Below, one piece after another: positions 1-12,121 of a stretch of DNA of 64,000 nt (position 1 is the stretch's first letter; every line of letters starts with the position of its first letter). A model generated the notes under the pieces. It did not search any database. It had not been told where the DNA came from and was given only the letters and a program-made list of their open reading frames with translations. The stretch lies in contig NC_077245.1 of NCBI RefSeq assembly GCF_947179165.1, positions 26,058,740 to 26,122,739 on the forward strand, read 5' to 3'. Origin of the DNA: Solanum dulcamara. Taxonomy: Eukaryota > Streptophyta > Magnoliopsida > Solanales > Solanaceae. A program made the position numbers and the translations under genes.

Positions 1-195
1 TTATTGGTGTAGTCTGGTTTGGACGTTTATAGAGTTGGGTTTCCCTAAGTCCCTTTCCCCACTTATGATTACTTCCACTTATCTTTATATTGTTCTTTAC
101 CTTATTTATGCAATAAATGCTAAGATGGCTTATGGTTGGGGTCCATCGCATCTCGATCGCCATATTACAACTAGGCCCTAGATCGGATCATGACA
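1..195 (+). mobile_element. 3' end of a Ty3/gypsy LTR, cut by the window edge
   Basis: The stretch ends in CATGACA, the same terminus that closes the other gypsy LTRs here when read in element orientation. Five bases later comes a primer-site-like TATATCAGAGC and then a gag reading frame in the same direction, so this is the U5 side of a 5' LTR. The rest of the LTR lies to the left of the window. Confidence 0.65.
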
Positions 196-200
196 AACAT

Positions 201-211
201 TATATCAGAGC
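201..211 (+). other. Degenerate primer-binding site (tRNA-iMet type)
   Basis: TATATCAGAGC lies 5 bp after the LTR end. It matches the plant TGGTATCAGAGC site, complementary to the 3' end of initiator tRNA-Met, with the first bases changed. Confidence 0.55.
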
Positions 212-408
212 ACAAGGTTTAGAAGAGTTCTAGGTAGTCTAATATCCCGCGTTAAGTAGAATATTATTTATTGGTGTGAAGTGCGTCACATCCATGAATA
301 GGAGGCTATGAAATATTTTATGAAAGGTATCACTTCTTTCATCATCTATGTCATGTGGTATAGTGGTTGTCTTTCCTTCTAATTCTTGTTCTTTGTAATT
401 TTCAGAAT

Positions 409-1335
409 GTGCCTCCACAATGATACCCCGTTAGAAGAAACATGGTTGAAGAGGAGCAACAAGCTCCAAATAACCCTATGAATGATCTAGCTTCCAATGC
501 TGAGTTTTGAGCAGATTTTCAAATACTTGCTCAAGTTGTTTCGGCTCAAGTGAATCGTGAGGTAGTTTCTCCCGTGAATCCAAATATTAGTACGATGGCA
601 ACAAGACTTTGTGACTTTATTAGGATGAATTCTCTGGAGTTTTGGGGTTGTAAAGTTGATGAGGATCCCCAAGAGTTTATTGATAGTATCCATAAGATCG
701 TTGACATCATGGGAATTAGCTCGATTGAAAGGGAAAAGTTGGACACATACCAATTGAGGGGTGTTGCACAAATTTGGTTTGATCAATGGAAAAGTGAGAG
801 GCCTAGAGAGGCATATCCCATGACTTGGGATGAGTTCAAATGAGTGTTTCTTAATCACTTCTTCCCACTAGAGTTGAGGGAGGCTAAGGTGCAAGAGTTC
901 ATTAACCTCAAGCAAGGTGGTATGAGTGTGAGGGAGTATGCCCTCAAGTTCGCTCAATTGTCAAAATATGCTCTATTCATGGTCGTTGACTCAAGCTCGT
1001 ATGAGCATATTTTTATCGAGTGTGTCAGAAATGGTTGCAACGGAGTGAAAATGGCTATGTTAATTTAAGAGATGGATATATCTAGACTCATGAAATATGC
1101 TATTCAAATAGAATATGAGAAGTTAAATTTGAAGAATAGGGAGTCTAAGAGGCCAAGGACCAATAATAATGAATTATCTCGTTCTAAGTCCAAAAGTGGT
1201 GGACGTTCTCATTTTCGCCAAAGATACACCGGCCAAGGGTCTTCTAATGCTAATACTCTAAGATTTGACAAAGATGGGGTGCCCAACCCTAAACCTCAAG
1301 TAGGTTCTCCCATTGGGCAGACCAAGATGAAGTAG
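409..1335 (+). pseudogene. Decayed, truncated Ty3/gypsy gag
   Basis: One frame carries a recognisable plant gypsy Gag: the capsid (retrotransposon gag) region with [24 protein letters not shown] and a following LNHFFPLELREAKVQEF segment, then a basic region rich in S, R and K. The frame is interrupted by stops at 421-423, 508-510, 841-843 and 1066-1068, and the expected start codon reads GTG at 409-411. It ends at 1335, before the CCHC zinc knuckle that related Gags have, and no pol follows. It is therefore a dead, 3'-truncated copy. The capsid would package retrotransposon RNA in a living element. The same protein is encoded on the minus strand by the elements at 12-17 kb and 51-58 kb. Confidence 0.8.
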
Positions 1336-2518
1336 GTCAAAAATTGGATTTGTGAATTTTGTTTATCCAGAATCTCTTTCATCGATCCTAGCCAAAGAAA
1401 GGAACATGTTGTTGACATTCAATTTTGACCATACGCGATGTAAGTCAATTCAACTCCACAATAGCATAACTTTCCAGCACCTACACAACATGACAACACA
1501 ATGATTAATTGACAACCCATCACCCTTTGTTTCCCTTAACATATATTATAATAATTTCCATGCTAACCCACCAAATAATGATTCATGTCAATTTCATGAA
1601 GGGAAAAAATAAACTTTATTTGATTAAGAAAGTTTGTCCATATTCAGAGAACAGGAATTATCCAATTAAACTGTAACACGATAACTTAGCAATATAATTT
1701 ATTTGTATTGATCATAATGTGGCAAGTTTGGGAAATTTTATTGGACAAATTCCTAGGCATGGTAAATTTGGATGTTTTTGCTCTTTTTCATAATTGAAGT
1801 CTACTCATGTTTCAACTTGCTTGTTTTTTTAGTAATAAAATAAAATAAAATAAACTTCAAAACAACGTAGTTAACTCTTTTTAAAAAACTTTGTTATAGT
1901 TACTTTTGTTTGGTGACAGCTTGTACGTCAAATTTTCATAATGTATGAAAAGATATAAAAATATTATATTAGTTAAATTATGCTTCATATCAATAAGGGA
2001 ATTAATACAAGTCTTGGTTACTTCATTTAACCCTTTGTATAAATTTTAAATCAGAATCTATTTTAGTAAAAACATGAATGTGGAGAAATTAAGTTTTATT
2101 AATGATACCCACTGTTTTAATCATGTGAATGGAATTTAGAAAAAATATTTAAGAGTTTTAACCAATAAATATTATGATTTGACATTCATAATTTATAACA
2201 TTTTTCATATTTAGTAATATTATTACTATTATCATATTTTTATTTTTTAAATAACAAGCTTCATACGCTCAAATATTTTTATGTGTCTATTAGTATATAT
2301 ATGCGTGTGTATTTTTTTTATATAAAAAATATTACTTAACTAAGTTTATTTTATAATTTACTTATTCATATTAATAGATACATGTTACATATCTATTTTA
2401 ATAAGTCTTATATACAAGTGCTTATAAAGTTATTACTTAATTAAGTTTATTATATATTTTAGTATTTTAGTTAACTATATTAATTATACATCTATTTTAG
2501 TACGCATTATATACATAC
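1336..2518. other. AT-rich spacer without a recognisable gene
   Basis: Sequence similarity to gag stops shortly after 1335. The rest is AT-rich with homopolymer runs. I see no conserved reading frame or transposon terminus. Confidence 0.6.

Positions 2519-2584
<66 letters not shown>
2519..2584. repeat. (AT)n microsatellite
   Basis: About 33 uninterrupted AT dinucleotides. Confidence 0.95.
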
Positions 2585-2590
<6 letters not shown>

Positions 2591-2639
2591 AAAGTCTTCA
2601 TTTCTTTTTAAATTAATATTTTCAAAAGTTAGTCAAATA

Positions 2640-4052
2640 ATTTTTTAAATCATTGTATAACCGCGCGCTCGCGGCCACTTTGAATGCTTAACACCTTCTC
2701 AAAGTGTAAATAAGAACCTCGTACATTTTTCCGAATTTTTAAGACTTAAATCTGTTAGGGATCTTTTAAATTAAGTTTTCTTAATTTCTTTAAAAATTAA
2801 GTGGCGACTCTTCTTTTCTAAAATTGATTTTTTCTCTATAAAGTTGAAATTAATTTTAAACCGTCTTTTTTCAACATAACAACGAGACCCTTAAAGGGCT
2901 GTGGTGCAAACCACTTCCCGAGAAAGGCAGCATCCAATCGTGAAGAGAGCTCCCAAGAGAAGGTAGCTAAGAACTTGGCCAAGGCAAACACCACTCCCCG
3001 TTATGGGTTCCGTGGTGGGGTAGCCTGCTCCAAAACGCCAAGGAAAACATCAAGGCACACCACCACGATTTTTGGTGCTCACCACTAGCCGTGATGGTGC
3101 CCATCCAAAGCAATTAGAGCCCAACAAGACTTTGGTTTCCTAGTTTGTTTAGGATTAGACAACTTCTATAAATACCCTATTTTTTTCTAGGTTTAAGGGG
3201 ACTTGGAGACACACTTTTTATAAACTTTTCCTACTTTTTAGAGGCTATATTACATGACCAAAACTCCATTGGTTCATCATCCACACGCAACTAGAAAGAT
3301 TTGGAAAAAGAACACAAACCTAGATTCTTTGAGTTCTAGTTTTGGTGATTTGATTCTAAATCTTATTATTAAATTATGAGTTTGGTTCATTATTATTTGT
3401 AAGATTTCTAATATATTTTTCATTCATTTTAATGAATGCAAGTTTGTAATAAAAACTAGTAACATCATCAGTGGCTCTTAGAGATCACCAATAACAAGTG
3501 CATAGACCCACCTCGGCCCTCAACCTACCTGATAGGACCCATGTTGCTCCCTCATCGAGTTCAGTGGTGCACCAGCCAGAGGGGCCCATAGGGGATGTGG
3601 GAAGTTCTCATACTCTGCAGTCAAGTCGATGTAGAAAAGGGCAATACCACGTCGGATAGTCAATTGTAGGTTAAATTCATCCCAGATGCAGCCAAAGTAT
3701 AAAAAGGGCAATGCTGCATCGGATATCAATAAAAATTGAGTGCATCCTCGATGCATCTGATACTGCCAATATAAAAAGAGTACATCCCCAATGCCTTATA
3801 AGTCTCAAAGTCAGTGTCCAAGTGATCTAGGTGGTACAACTTCCATTTAAACCCAGTTTTAAAATATAGTAAAAAGTGTTAGAGTGCCTTCTCAAAAATA
3901 ATAGTAATAATCCATGAAAGTACTGAGATCATACCACAAAACATGTGAAAATGCTCAATCAAAGCAAGCATGGCATCACCAACATTCAAATAAGGTACAC
4001 ACAATCTGAAATGTAACATCAAGTTTCACTATACTACCGGGGTGAAGAATAT
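2640..4052. repeat. Old transposon-derived DNA, unclassified
   Basis: Base composition switches from AT-rich to mixed at about 2640. The stretch contains short inverted words built on CCAC/GTGG (2905-3110). A degenerate tandem repeat at about 3636-3790 has the start AAAAGGGCAAT(A/G)C repeated at about 3638 and 3700. It has the texture of retrotransposon LTRs, but I find no LTR end, primer site or coding domain. Confidence 0.35.
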
Positions 4053-6000
4053 TGTCACGACCCAAATTATGGCTTAGATGCGACACGACGATTAGGATTC
4101 ACGAAGAAACCCTAACCAAGCCTCCTAGCATATCATAAGCATACATAAGGTAAAAAATAAGCAAAAACTCATAAAACTCCAGGAAAATATAGCATAGATA
4201 GAATGAAGTAAGACAACATAGACTCCATACACATATCAAACATGCCTCTATATGACTATATAGGCAGGTATTAGGACATTTCCCTAAGGAAAGAAGATGA
4301 CATAACACAAAATAGTCTCAAAACATCATCATAGTCTAGAAATGACAATAAGAGAAGAGATAGACTCGGGTTACCCTAGAAGAATGAGGAATCACCACAA
4401 AAGTCTTCAATAGATCACCAACAAGCCACGGGAAGATAATAGAGTGTCCGTCCCTACATTGTGATATAATATAGCCAATGAAGTTTGTGTTAGTACATTT
4501 AAATGTACAAAGTTTGTAGGCAATGTAATGCATAAGAAAACACATGTTGTTCAAATGACCATTTCAAATAGCATGATAGGAGAGGTAGTAAAATCATAAG
4601 TAAACATAAGAAGGATCAATGCACAATAAACTATAAGAATATTACATAAAAGTAATGAGAGAATTAGTCATTTAAAATATTATACGGACCATTTATTACA
4701 GGAGATAACTGTAACTGACATTCTAACCATGCGAGCTATAACATGAAATTTCAATGTAACTCTCACATCAAGAAAGAGAGAGGCTACTTGCCAAGGTAGA
4801 ATTTGTATCATTATCATCATCATCAGAACCGAGTACTCGCCTCTAGTTCTTGAGATTGGGTACTCGCCACTAATCTCTTTTCCTATGGTGGCACATAGTT
4901 ATGGGGCTAGAGGTTGTTACTAAGGCTTAGGTCAATCCCGCACCTCAAAGACCTCTCGGTGCTAAGTCAACATCCCACAAAATACATGTCATATCATAAT
5001 ATAAATATATCATAGGAATAGCTCATTCTTCATCATTCATTACTTTTCATGAGTCATTTATAGGCCTTGATAAACATTCATAAAAAAAATTCATAAGAGT
5101 AGTTCATTATCATGTGATTCATGTAATGTGGGTGTAAGACTTCCATCATTTCGAATCCTTTTCAATAAAGGGTATAATTAGGGTCTTAAGTCACCGTAGC
5201 ATTAGCTTGCTTGAGGCGTCATTAAAACATCATTCACAACCTTTAATGAGTCATTCACAAATAGTCATTGAAAATCCCTTGAAATTCATGATCAAGACTA
5301 TACTTGAAAATAAAGTAAAAACATGAGTATATGATCAATTGACTTGGAAATCATGAAATTGAGCCGAAAACATGCATGATAATATACTTTATATCAATCC
5401 ATAAATAATTCATTAAAATAATATCAAGTGGATGTATAATTGAATACCGATAATCTATATCATGAACCCTAAAGATCAATGTAGAAAAATTTATTAAAAA
5501 ACTCTTCAATTCCATGCAATAATCATTAATTTATATTGAAATAGAATTATAATCATAATTAGAAATCATACTTCATGTAATTAAAATAGAGATCATAAAA
5601 CTCATAAAAATACATACTTGGATTTATCAAAAAGATGAGAGTTTGTTGGGCTCCATGGTAAAAGGTACCCTTGGATAAAATACCCGCATACCTTAAATGA
5701 GAAGACCAAAGAAACTTGAAGAAATGTAGACTTTTAATGGAGAGCTTGAGAGAATTCCTTTAATGTCTTCAATGGAGTTTTTGAGAGCTTTTGTAGAGAG
5801 AGAATTATTTGAATATATGAAGTGTAGTAGAATGAATGAGAATAGGGGTTTAGGGTAGTTTATAGGGTTAAATTAGGTTCTAAAAATGTCTAAATTCATT
5901 AACTAATAGTTAGGAAAATGTCTAAAGTGTCTTACTTAAAAATTGAAATCGGACGAAAAATCTTACCCAAGTCCACGATGTGGACTTGTGCCCTGATAGG
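4053..6000 (-). mobile_element. Ty3/gypsy LTR (minus orientation), probably solo
   Basis: It begins TGTCACGACCC at 4053, the terminus shared by the other minus-oriented gypsy LTRs. At 4726-4800 it carries the block GCGAGCTATAACAT followed by AGAGAGAGGCTACTTGCC, which recurs in six other LTRs here. A 9+9 bp palindrome sits at 5968-5988, near the U3 end. No primer site lies at its left edge and no coding region adjoins it. It is interrupted by another LTR start at 6001 before its own TTACA end. Confidence 0.65.
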
Positions 6001-6890
6001 TGTCATGACCTAAGGTCTTAATCGTAACACAATGATTGAAACCCCGAAGATTTCCAACCAAGTCTCTTGACATATCATAAGCATGTATAAGGTAAAGTAA
6101 AGTGGAATATAGCATAAGAAAGAGTCTAAACATGAATCATAAGAGATCGTAAAGTTGACTACATAGACTCTATAACATTTGTCTAATGAATGCCTCTACT
6201 AAACAAAAAGGGTAGGGGCTAAAACATGTCCCAACATACCCTTAAACATGAATGAATTAAAATTCTTTGAAAAGAACCAACACATAACTAGTCCTCGAAA
6301 AATGAAAACTCATCAAAACTCTGGTGATGAGAAAGCTCAACTAGCCATGTGCGGTAATATGATCATCGATCCCTACATTATGAGACAATGTAGGCAACAA
6401 TATATGTTAGTACATTTGAATGTACAAGTATGTTGGCATGACATGCAATATAAAACATAGGATGCAATGATCAAATATTATATATGATGAAAGAGGATAA
6501 GTAAGTCATGAGGAAAACCATAATAATCAAAGCATTTAAAGACGTAGTAAAAATCATAAAAGAACGTAGGAAAAGTATACATAGGTGTGATAGGAACCAT
6601 AACCAACAATAAGACCATGCGAGCTATAACATGGAATCTCGATGTCTCTCCATACAACAGAAAAATGGAAATCTACCTGCCAAGGTAGACTCTACCCTGC
6701 TAAGTGAGTCATGTACATATTCTATATATGTATCTACTATTTAGGCCATAAGGCAAATCCTATGGTGGCACGTAGTTATGAGACAAGAGACTTTATACAA
6801 GGACCTCATAGGTCGAGCACCCACCTTTAGTCATTATTTGGTGCTAAGTCAAATCTCATGTAAAACATATCATAGTAATCATACTTGGCC
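6001..6890 (-). mobile_element. Truncated Ty3/gypsy LTR
   Basis: It begins TGTCATGACC at 6001 directly against the previous LTR. It repeats the same landmarks in the same order (CATATCATAAGCATG near the start, GCGAGCTATAACATGG at 6619-6634, CTATGGTGGCACGTAG near 6762). Similarity is lost near 6890, so the U3 half is missing. Confidence 0.6.
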
Positions 6891-7648
6891 TCTTTGGAAG
6901 GACGCCACTTATTAAAAAAACTAATTTTACACTTACGTCATTTAGAAGAAACTTATGCCAAAAGATATTCACAAATATATTTAATAGCGGAAAAAGGCCC
7001 ATGCAAAAAAGGTTAAAAGTGCGGCATTCTTTTTTTTCATTGTGCCCTCCAAAAATTTCTTAGATGAAATACAATATTAGAGTATCATTTTTAAATGGTA
7101 ATTTCATTCTCAAATAGTCAACACATTTAAAAAAACTTCTTTTTGAAATTTTATTTCCAATTCAACACCATTCTGGGTTCATAAAATACACAAAACTCAA
7201 ACTAGTAATTATCACAAAACTATTATCTTCCTATGTGCATAACGACAAGACAAAATATAAACCCAGTACATGGCATGACTACTTGAGTTAAAAGCACACT
7301 CTAAAATAGCAAAACTAGTCACCTAGTTCAAGTTACAAGCATATGGTCTTGTTTCCACAAGCCTTCAAAATTTCATACATAAGTGCCACACATGTATCAT
7401 GTACAGGTCCCCAAAGTATTTACAAAAACTAGATGCATATGCAAATGTGATCTTCACAAGGGCTCCCAAAAAGTCTACTCCAAATGGTTATCTTCATATC
7501 TCATCTCGCACATTACCTATGATAGAAAACAACTATCGCTAAGCATAAAGTTTAGTGGTGTATAAACTTTGGGCTTGGAGCCTTTAAATTCTCCAACTCC
7601 CTTTTTTGTCGTAGGTGGCTCAACAAGGTGACAGTAAGCCCAAGTGAC

Positions 7649-7846
7649 CAAGTATATCAAAGTATTGAATACAAACCTTGGAGAGTTTTAAAATATCAAT
7701 ACTAATATTCGAAGACTTAAGTATCGAGAAAGCTTATAATTCTGAGTGAACAAGTATATCAAAGTATCGAATACAAACCTTGAAGAGTTTCAAAAAATCA
7801 ATATTAATATTCGAAGGCTCAAGTATTAAGAAAACTTATAATTCAA
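7649..7846. repeat. Two-copy tandem repeat, ~100 bp
   Basis: Both copies start with CAAGTATATCAAAGTAT and continue through CAAACCTTG, ATATTCGAAG and CTTATAATTC. They differ by scattered substitutions. Confidence 0.8.
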
Positions 7847-8544
7847 TTCAAGAGAGTTGTTAAATAATTAATTTTGCCTAATATGTACGTCATGCCATCA
7901 CACTAATCACAATAAATATCAAGATAGGCGAAGCCCCGAAATCAAGAAGGACTGAATTCCATATCAAGAAGGATCGTCACCCAATATCAAGAGAATCAAG
8001 AACCATGTTGAAAGTAGTTTTCTATTTGTACTCGAAAATGGACAAAATCTATCGTCAAGACGAAATGTAAATCCAAAGTCAAGATGGGAAAGATATGAAT
8101 CGATAGGCATGCCAATATCGATGACAAGTCACCATAACAAGAAGGACAAAGTCCCAACAAGAATGCAAAATGATCCAACAATTTGTACCAGTGGGCGATT
8201 TGGCGAAAGTTTTGCAATACTTGAGATAATAATCATACCATGATATAAGACGAAGAGTAAGGAAACAACCCATCAATATACTTTAAATTTCAGAAAATAA
8301 AATATTCCAAGTTCAAGTTTATACACAAACCTTGGCGTTTTAGCACACAACAGGTTCTACCACAACTCGAGGAGTTTAATTCATCTACGCCATAGACCAA
8401 CCAAAGTCCACTTTGTTAAATAATTCCTCTTAGCTTGTATAAGAGCATATACATCTTAAATTCATAATAAAATATCTACTTAAGTTTAAAAGTCTCAACA
8501 TATCAAAACTAAACATGAAATTAATGAAAATCAGCCTTAACTAT

Positions 8545-8983
8545 CAAAACAGGAATTCTGGACATCACTACTATCTTGTATTGTTGCTCAGTTTCGAAGG
8601 GGTAACTGGGAGAAATAGGATTTGTGGCCTCAATAAAAGTTATATATATATGTCTTAGGGTGTCATAAAATTTCCAATCACCCCTACAACAATTTTTTAT
8701 AAAACGATATGCTCAAAATACCAACAGAAGTCCATGTAGGACTTTTAAAACAAAAGTCTGGGCAGCACCTCCCCTGTACTTCATCACCTTTTCGAGTAGA
8801 TAAAAGCAAAACTGGATTTTATAGCCTGAATGAAATTTTTATATATATGAAATATGTTTCCATAATATCTTCAATCACTCAAAATGGAGCTTTACACAAG
8901 TAGTTGTGCTAAAAATACTAACACAAGTCCCATCCAAAAATGGATTTGCAAAACAAAAGTCCGGGCAGCAACTCCCTTGATAT
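8545..8983. repeat. Three-copy degenerate tandem repeat, ~203 bp period
   Basis: The word AAAACAAAAGTC(T/C)GGGCAGCA(C/A)CTCCC is seen at about 8746 and 8950, and a weaker version at 8545. Each copy is followed by a matching downstream section ending in a run of TATATA and AATCAC. Confidence 0.65.
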
Positions 8984-9022
8984 TCCAGCCCACGGAACAG
9001 TTCATAAAAACCACCAAACATT

Positions 9023-9113
9023 CCCAAAATATTGTCATAAAACAGCTACAAAAATCATATAAAATAGCCCCAAAATATTGTCATAAAACAGCCATAAAAT
9101 CATACAAAACGGC
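9023..9113. repeat. Two-copy tandem repeat, 45/46 bp
   Basis: CCCAAAATATTGTCATAAAA starts both units, at 9023 and 9069. Confidence 0.85.
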
Positions 9114-9837
9114 CCAGTATATGCTTTATATATGATATTTTCATACACTTTATTCTCCCAATTTCGAAAACAACAACTTATCAAAAACATCAAAAACAAT
9201 ATCAACAATAATTATACATCATAACTCAGCTAATTCCACCCATTTAATCCAACCAAAATAGCCCCTAATCCATAAATCTCAACAAGGCAACAAATAAGTT
9301 TATAACGTTATTTTCTCTGTTCTAATCCGTAAAATCTCTAAACAAGCTTGTAAACGAGGAAAAAGGTGACCTCAATCTTACCTTAAGTATGCAGCAACCA
9401 CATCAACACTCTCCTTCTTAGCTGTTTGTTTCTCAAACTAAAGTCAATGCAACGTACAACACTTTTTTTCTCTTCATGATCTTCGGAATTCAGGAATTAG
9501 ATTTTGGTCAAAATGGTTTTTCTTATCCTAGGAGTTCTCTCCCTCTCTCTCTAAAACATTATGGATATTTCTTGGTCTAAAAATGAGGAAGGGAGGCTTA
9601 AAATATCCCTTAAATATTAAGGAAAATAGACCTGACCCAACTTGGAATCGGGTTGGGCCGAACTCACTGCTAGCTTGTACTTTTTCCCTTAAAACATCCA
9701 TAACTCTTTATCCTGATATCACATATAATCCCACGACCTATGATTGGAAAGGAATTTCAATTATCTACAACTTTAATTTTAGAAGTTTTCCCAAATTTCC
9801 AAATGCTGATGGGGTTATGGCCTCCCGAAGTCAGATC

Positions 9838-11872
9838 ACCCGAAAGATCCCAACCAAGCCATCTTAGCATACATTGCATACATAAGGTAAGTAAATATGA
9901 TGATATAAGCAGAAGAATCCTTTCAATAAGAAGTCAAATAAATGTAAACTTCAAACACATGTCCAAAATAGACTTACATCAATTTGAAACGTTTAAACAT
10001 GCCTCTATTCTAGACATGATGGGGGCTTAGGATAAGCTCCTAGTTTACCCTAATCATAAGAGAAAAATTCAAGTAAACCACATAAAAGAAAATTCATATC
10101 CTCGATCAATGAGGTCTCACCAACTCTTGAAAACTAAATTAACTCTAGCCAGGAATGTGAGGAGCATCAGTGTCTTCCGTCCTAACATTATGAGATAACG
10201 TAGGCATAATATGAATTAGTACATAGAATGTACTAAGTATGTGAGACATGCATGAACAAGTAAAGGAACGTGAACAATATGGCATGAGATGCATGACCAT
10301 CATAGTGAACATGAAATGAGCTTAAAGCACTTGAAACATATGAAACATTATGGTCAATACATCATAAAACTTTATAATGAAACGTACATATTTTCATATA
10401 ACTTGTGTGGGATGAGACCTTTAACCAACATCTTAAGGCCATGCGAGCTATAACATGTAATCTGATACAACTCCCACATCGAAAAGAGAGAGGCTACTTG
10501 CCAAGGTAGATGCCATTAGAACAACTTTAACTTTGTGAGCTATATGTGGATCCACTAGCTAAGCCATGAAGGCAACCTATGGGGAAATGTAGTTTGGGAC
10601 TTTAGGTTGCTACTAGGATTTCCTTGGGTATGTTACAGGCCAAACCCTACCTATAAGTCCTCTCGATGCTTAGTCAATATCCCAAAAATATCATTAAATC
10701 ATAGAAATCATTATCATTAAATTTATCATGAAAATAATCATTAGAGTAGCTCATTAACTTTAATGATTCATAGGAATCCATTAACTTCGGTGAGAATTGT
10801 CCTTATCACCATCTCAAACATGATTGTGTGATAATTTTGCTTATCATACCATAATAACTTTATGGGATCATAACTGATCATCATCATAACTTTGATTATT
10901 AAATCATAATCTCAACTTCGATCATAAAAACTTTCTTTGAACATCATTGAACTCATAATCAAACTCATGCAAATCATATTTGAACTTCCTAATCATAATT
11001 GAAAATAGCTTTATGCATCGACACTTATAATTCAAATTGAAATCATTTAATTAATGTTAGAACATACTTATAATAATCAATGATAACAACTAAAAATGTA
11101 ATTGAAACAGCCCAATGCAATTCATTAGAATTAGGATTACAATACATTTAAATTTAATGAGATTTTGAAAGAAAATATTGGGACTCCATGGGTGAAAAGA
11201 ACCCATGGATCAATCACCACTTACATTGGTGAAAACAACTTGAAATTGAAGAACAACCTTGGTGAAATTGAAACTCTATCTTGAAATTTGAAGAAGAGCT
11301 TGAGAGGATTTGATTAGTCTTGCCTTATGGGAAATTTGAAGAATGATTTTAAATTGAGGGAATTTTGAAGATTTGGGTAATTATAGACTTGAACTTGGCC
11401 ATAATAGTGTCTAGATACATTGAACCAAACTTTGAGAAAAGACAAGATTGTCCTTCATTAAACTCGAATATTAGGCCTACGAATCAACTTCTATGAGTCA
11501 TCCTCAAGTCTACGACTCGTAGACTTTAGTCGTCGTGCAAGTTGTGAATTTTTGAGATTTAATAGCCTCTAAAGTTGTGTCTATGAGACGTTTCTATGAT
11601 TTGTCATCATGATTACGAGTCATCAACTCTACTTATCCTACAAGCCTAAAAACTTACAACTTTTAAGGTCTCTGAAGTTTATGTACCAATTGTTGAGTCG
11701 TAGGACTCTTCCTGAGGATGATCCTAAAGAGTGCTCAAGAGGTCACTCCATGACTCATCTCTACAAGTCGTAGAAGTGACTATGAATCGTCTAGGGGGTC
11801 GTAGATTCAGAGTCAGTCATGTTTTTGAGAAATTTTCTTTTATTTTGACTTTTTGGCTTTCGAAGTCTTACA
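9838..11872 (-). repeat. 3' LTR of element A (outer end truncated)
   Basis: It is collinear with 16990-19054, sharing CCAACCAAGCCATCTTAGCA, the GCGAGCTATAACATG block near 10443, the CTCCATGGGTGAAAAGAACC block near 11185 and the CTACGACTCGTAG palindrome at 11510-11522. It ends GTCTTACA at 11872. The TGTCACG start seen in the partner is missing. Confidence 0.8.
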
Positions 11873-11890
11873 ATATCTCTCCCTTGGGAA
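11873..11890 (-). other. Polypurine tract of element A
   Basis: The minus strand reads TTCCCAAGGGAGAGATAT directly before the LTR start. This purine-rich run is in the position where plus-strand DNA synthesis is primed. Confidence 0.65.
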
Positions 11891-12121
11891 TATTCATACT
11901 CGAATGAGATTCAACCAATATAAGAGAGACACGTAAAGAGGACTAGCAACCCATCATGAATATAATGATACCTCATAATGCATGAAACAGGTAATGTTTT
12001 TCAAACTTAACATAAAACATGATTTAAAATCAATCTTCATGAACATGCATGCATATGAATAACATGGGAGGAACTGAATATGTAGGATTTCAATCAATTT
12101 GGATAAGAACAACTTACTACT

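Larger units (their letters stand above)
6891..9837. repeat. Unclassified repetitive DNA with three internal tandem repeats
   Basis: No coding domain is visible. The stretch holds a tandem duplication of about 100 bp (7649-7846), a three-copy degenerate repeat of about 203 bp marked by AAAACAAAAGTCTGGGCAGC (8545-8983), and a two-copy 45/46-bp repeat (9023-9113). The CTCTCTCTCT tract near 9541 and the GC-richer end at 9600-9830 resemble Solanaceae LTR sequence. It is most likely the remains of another LTR family, but I cannot assign it. Confidence 0.4.

Noticed and set aside
7649..9113. Possible CRISPR-like or regularly spaced repeat
   Set aside because: The repeats are few, long and degenerate, without short constant units or unique spacers, and the genome is a plant nucleus.
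9583..10030. Two open frames at the left edge of element A
   Set aside because: They cross the LTR boundary and have no recognisable protein.
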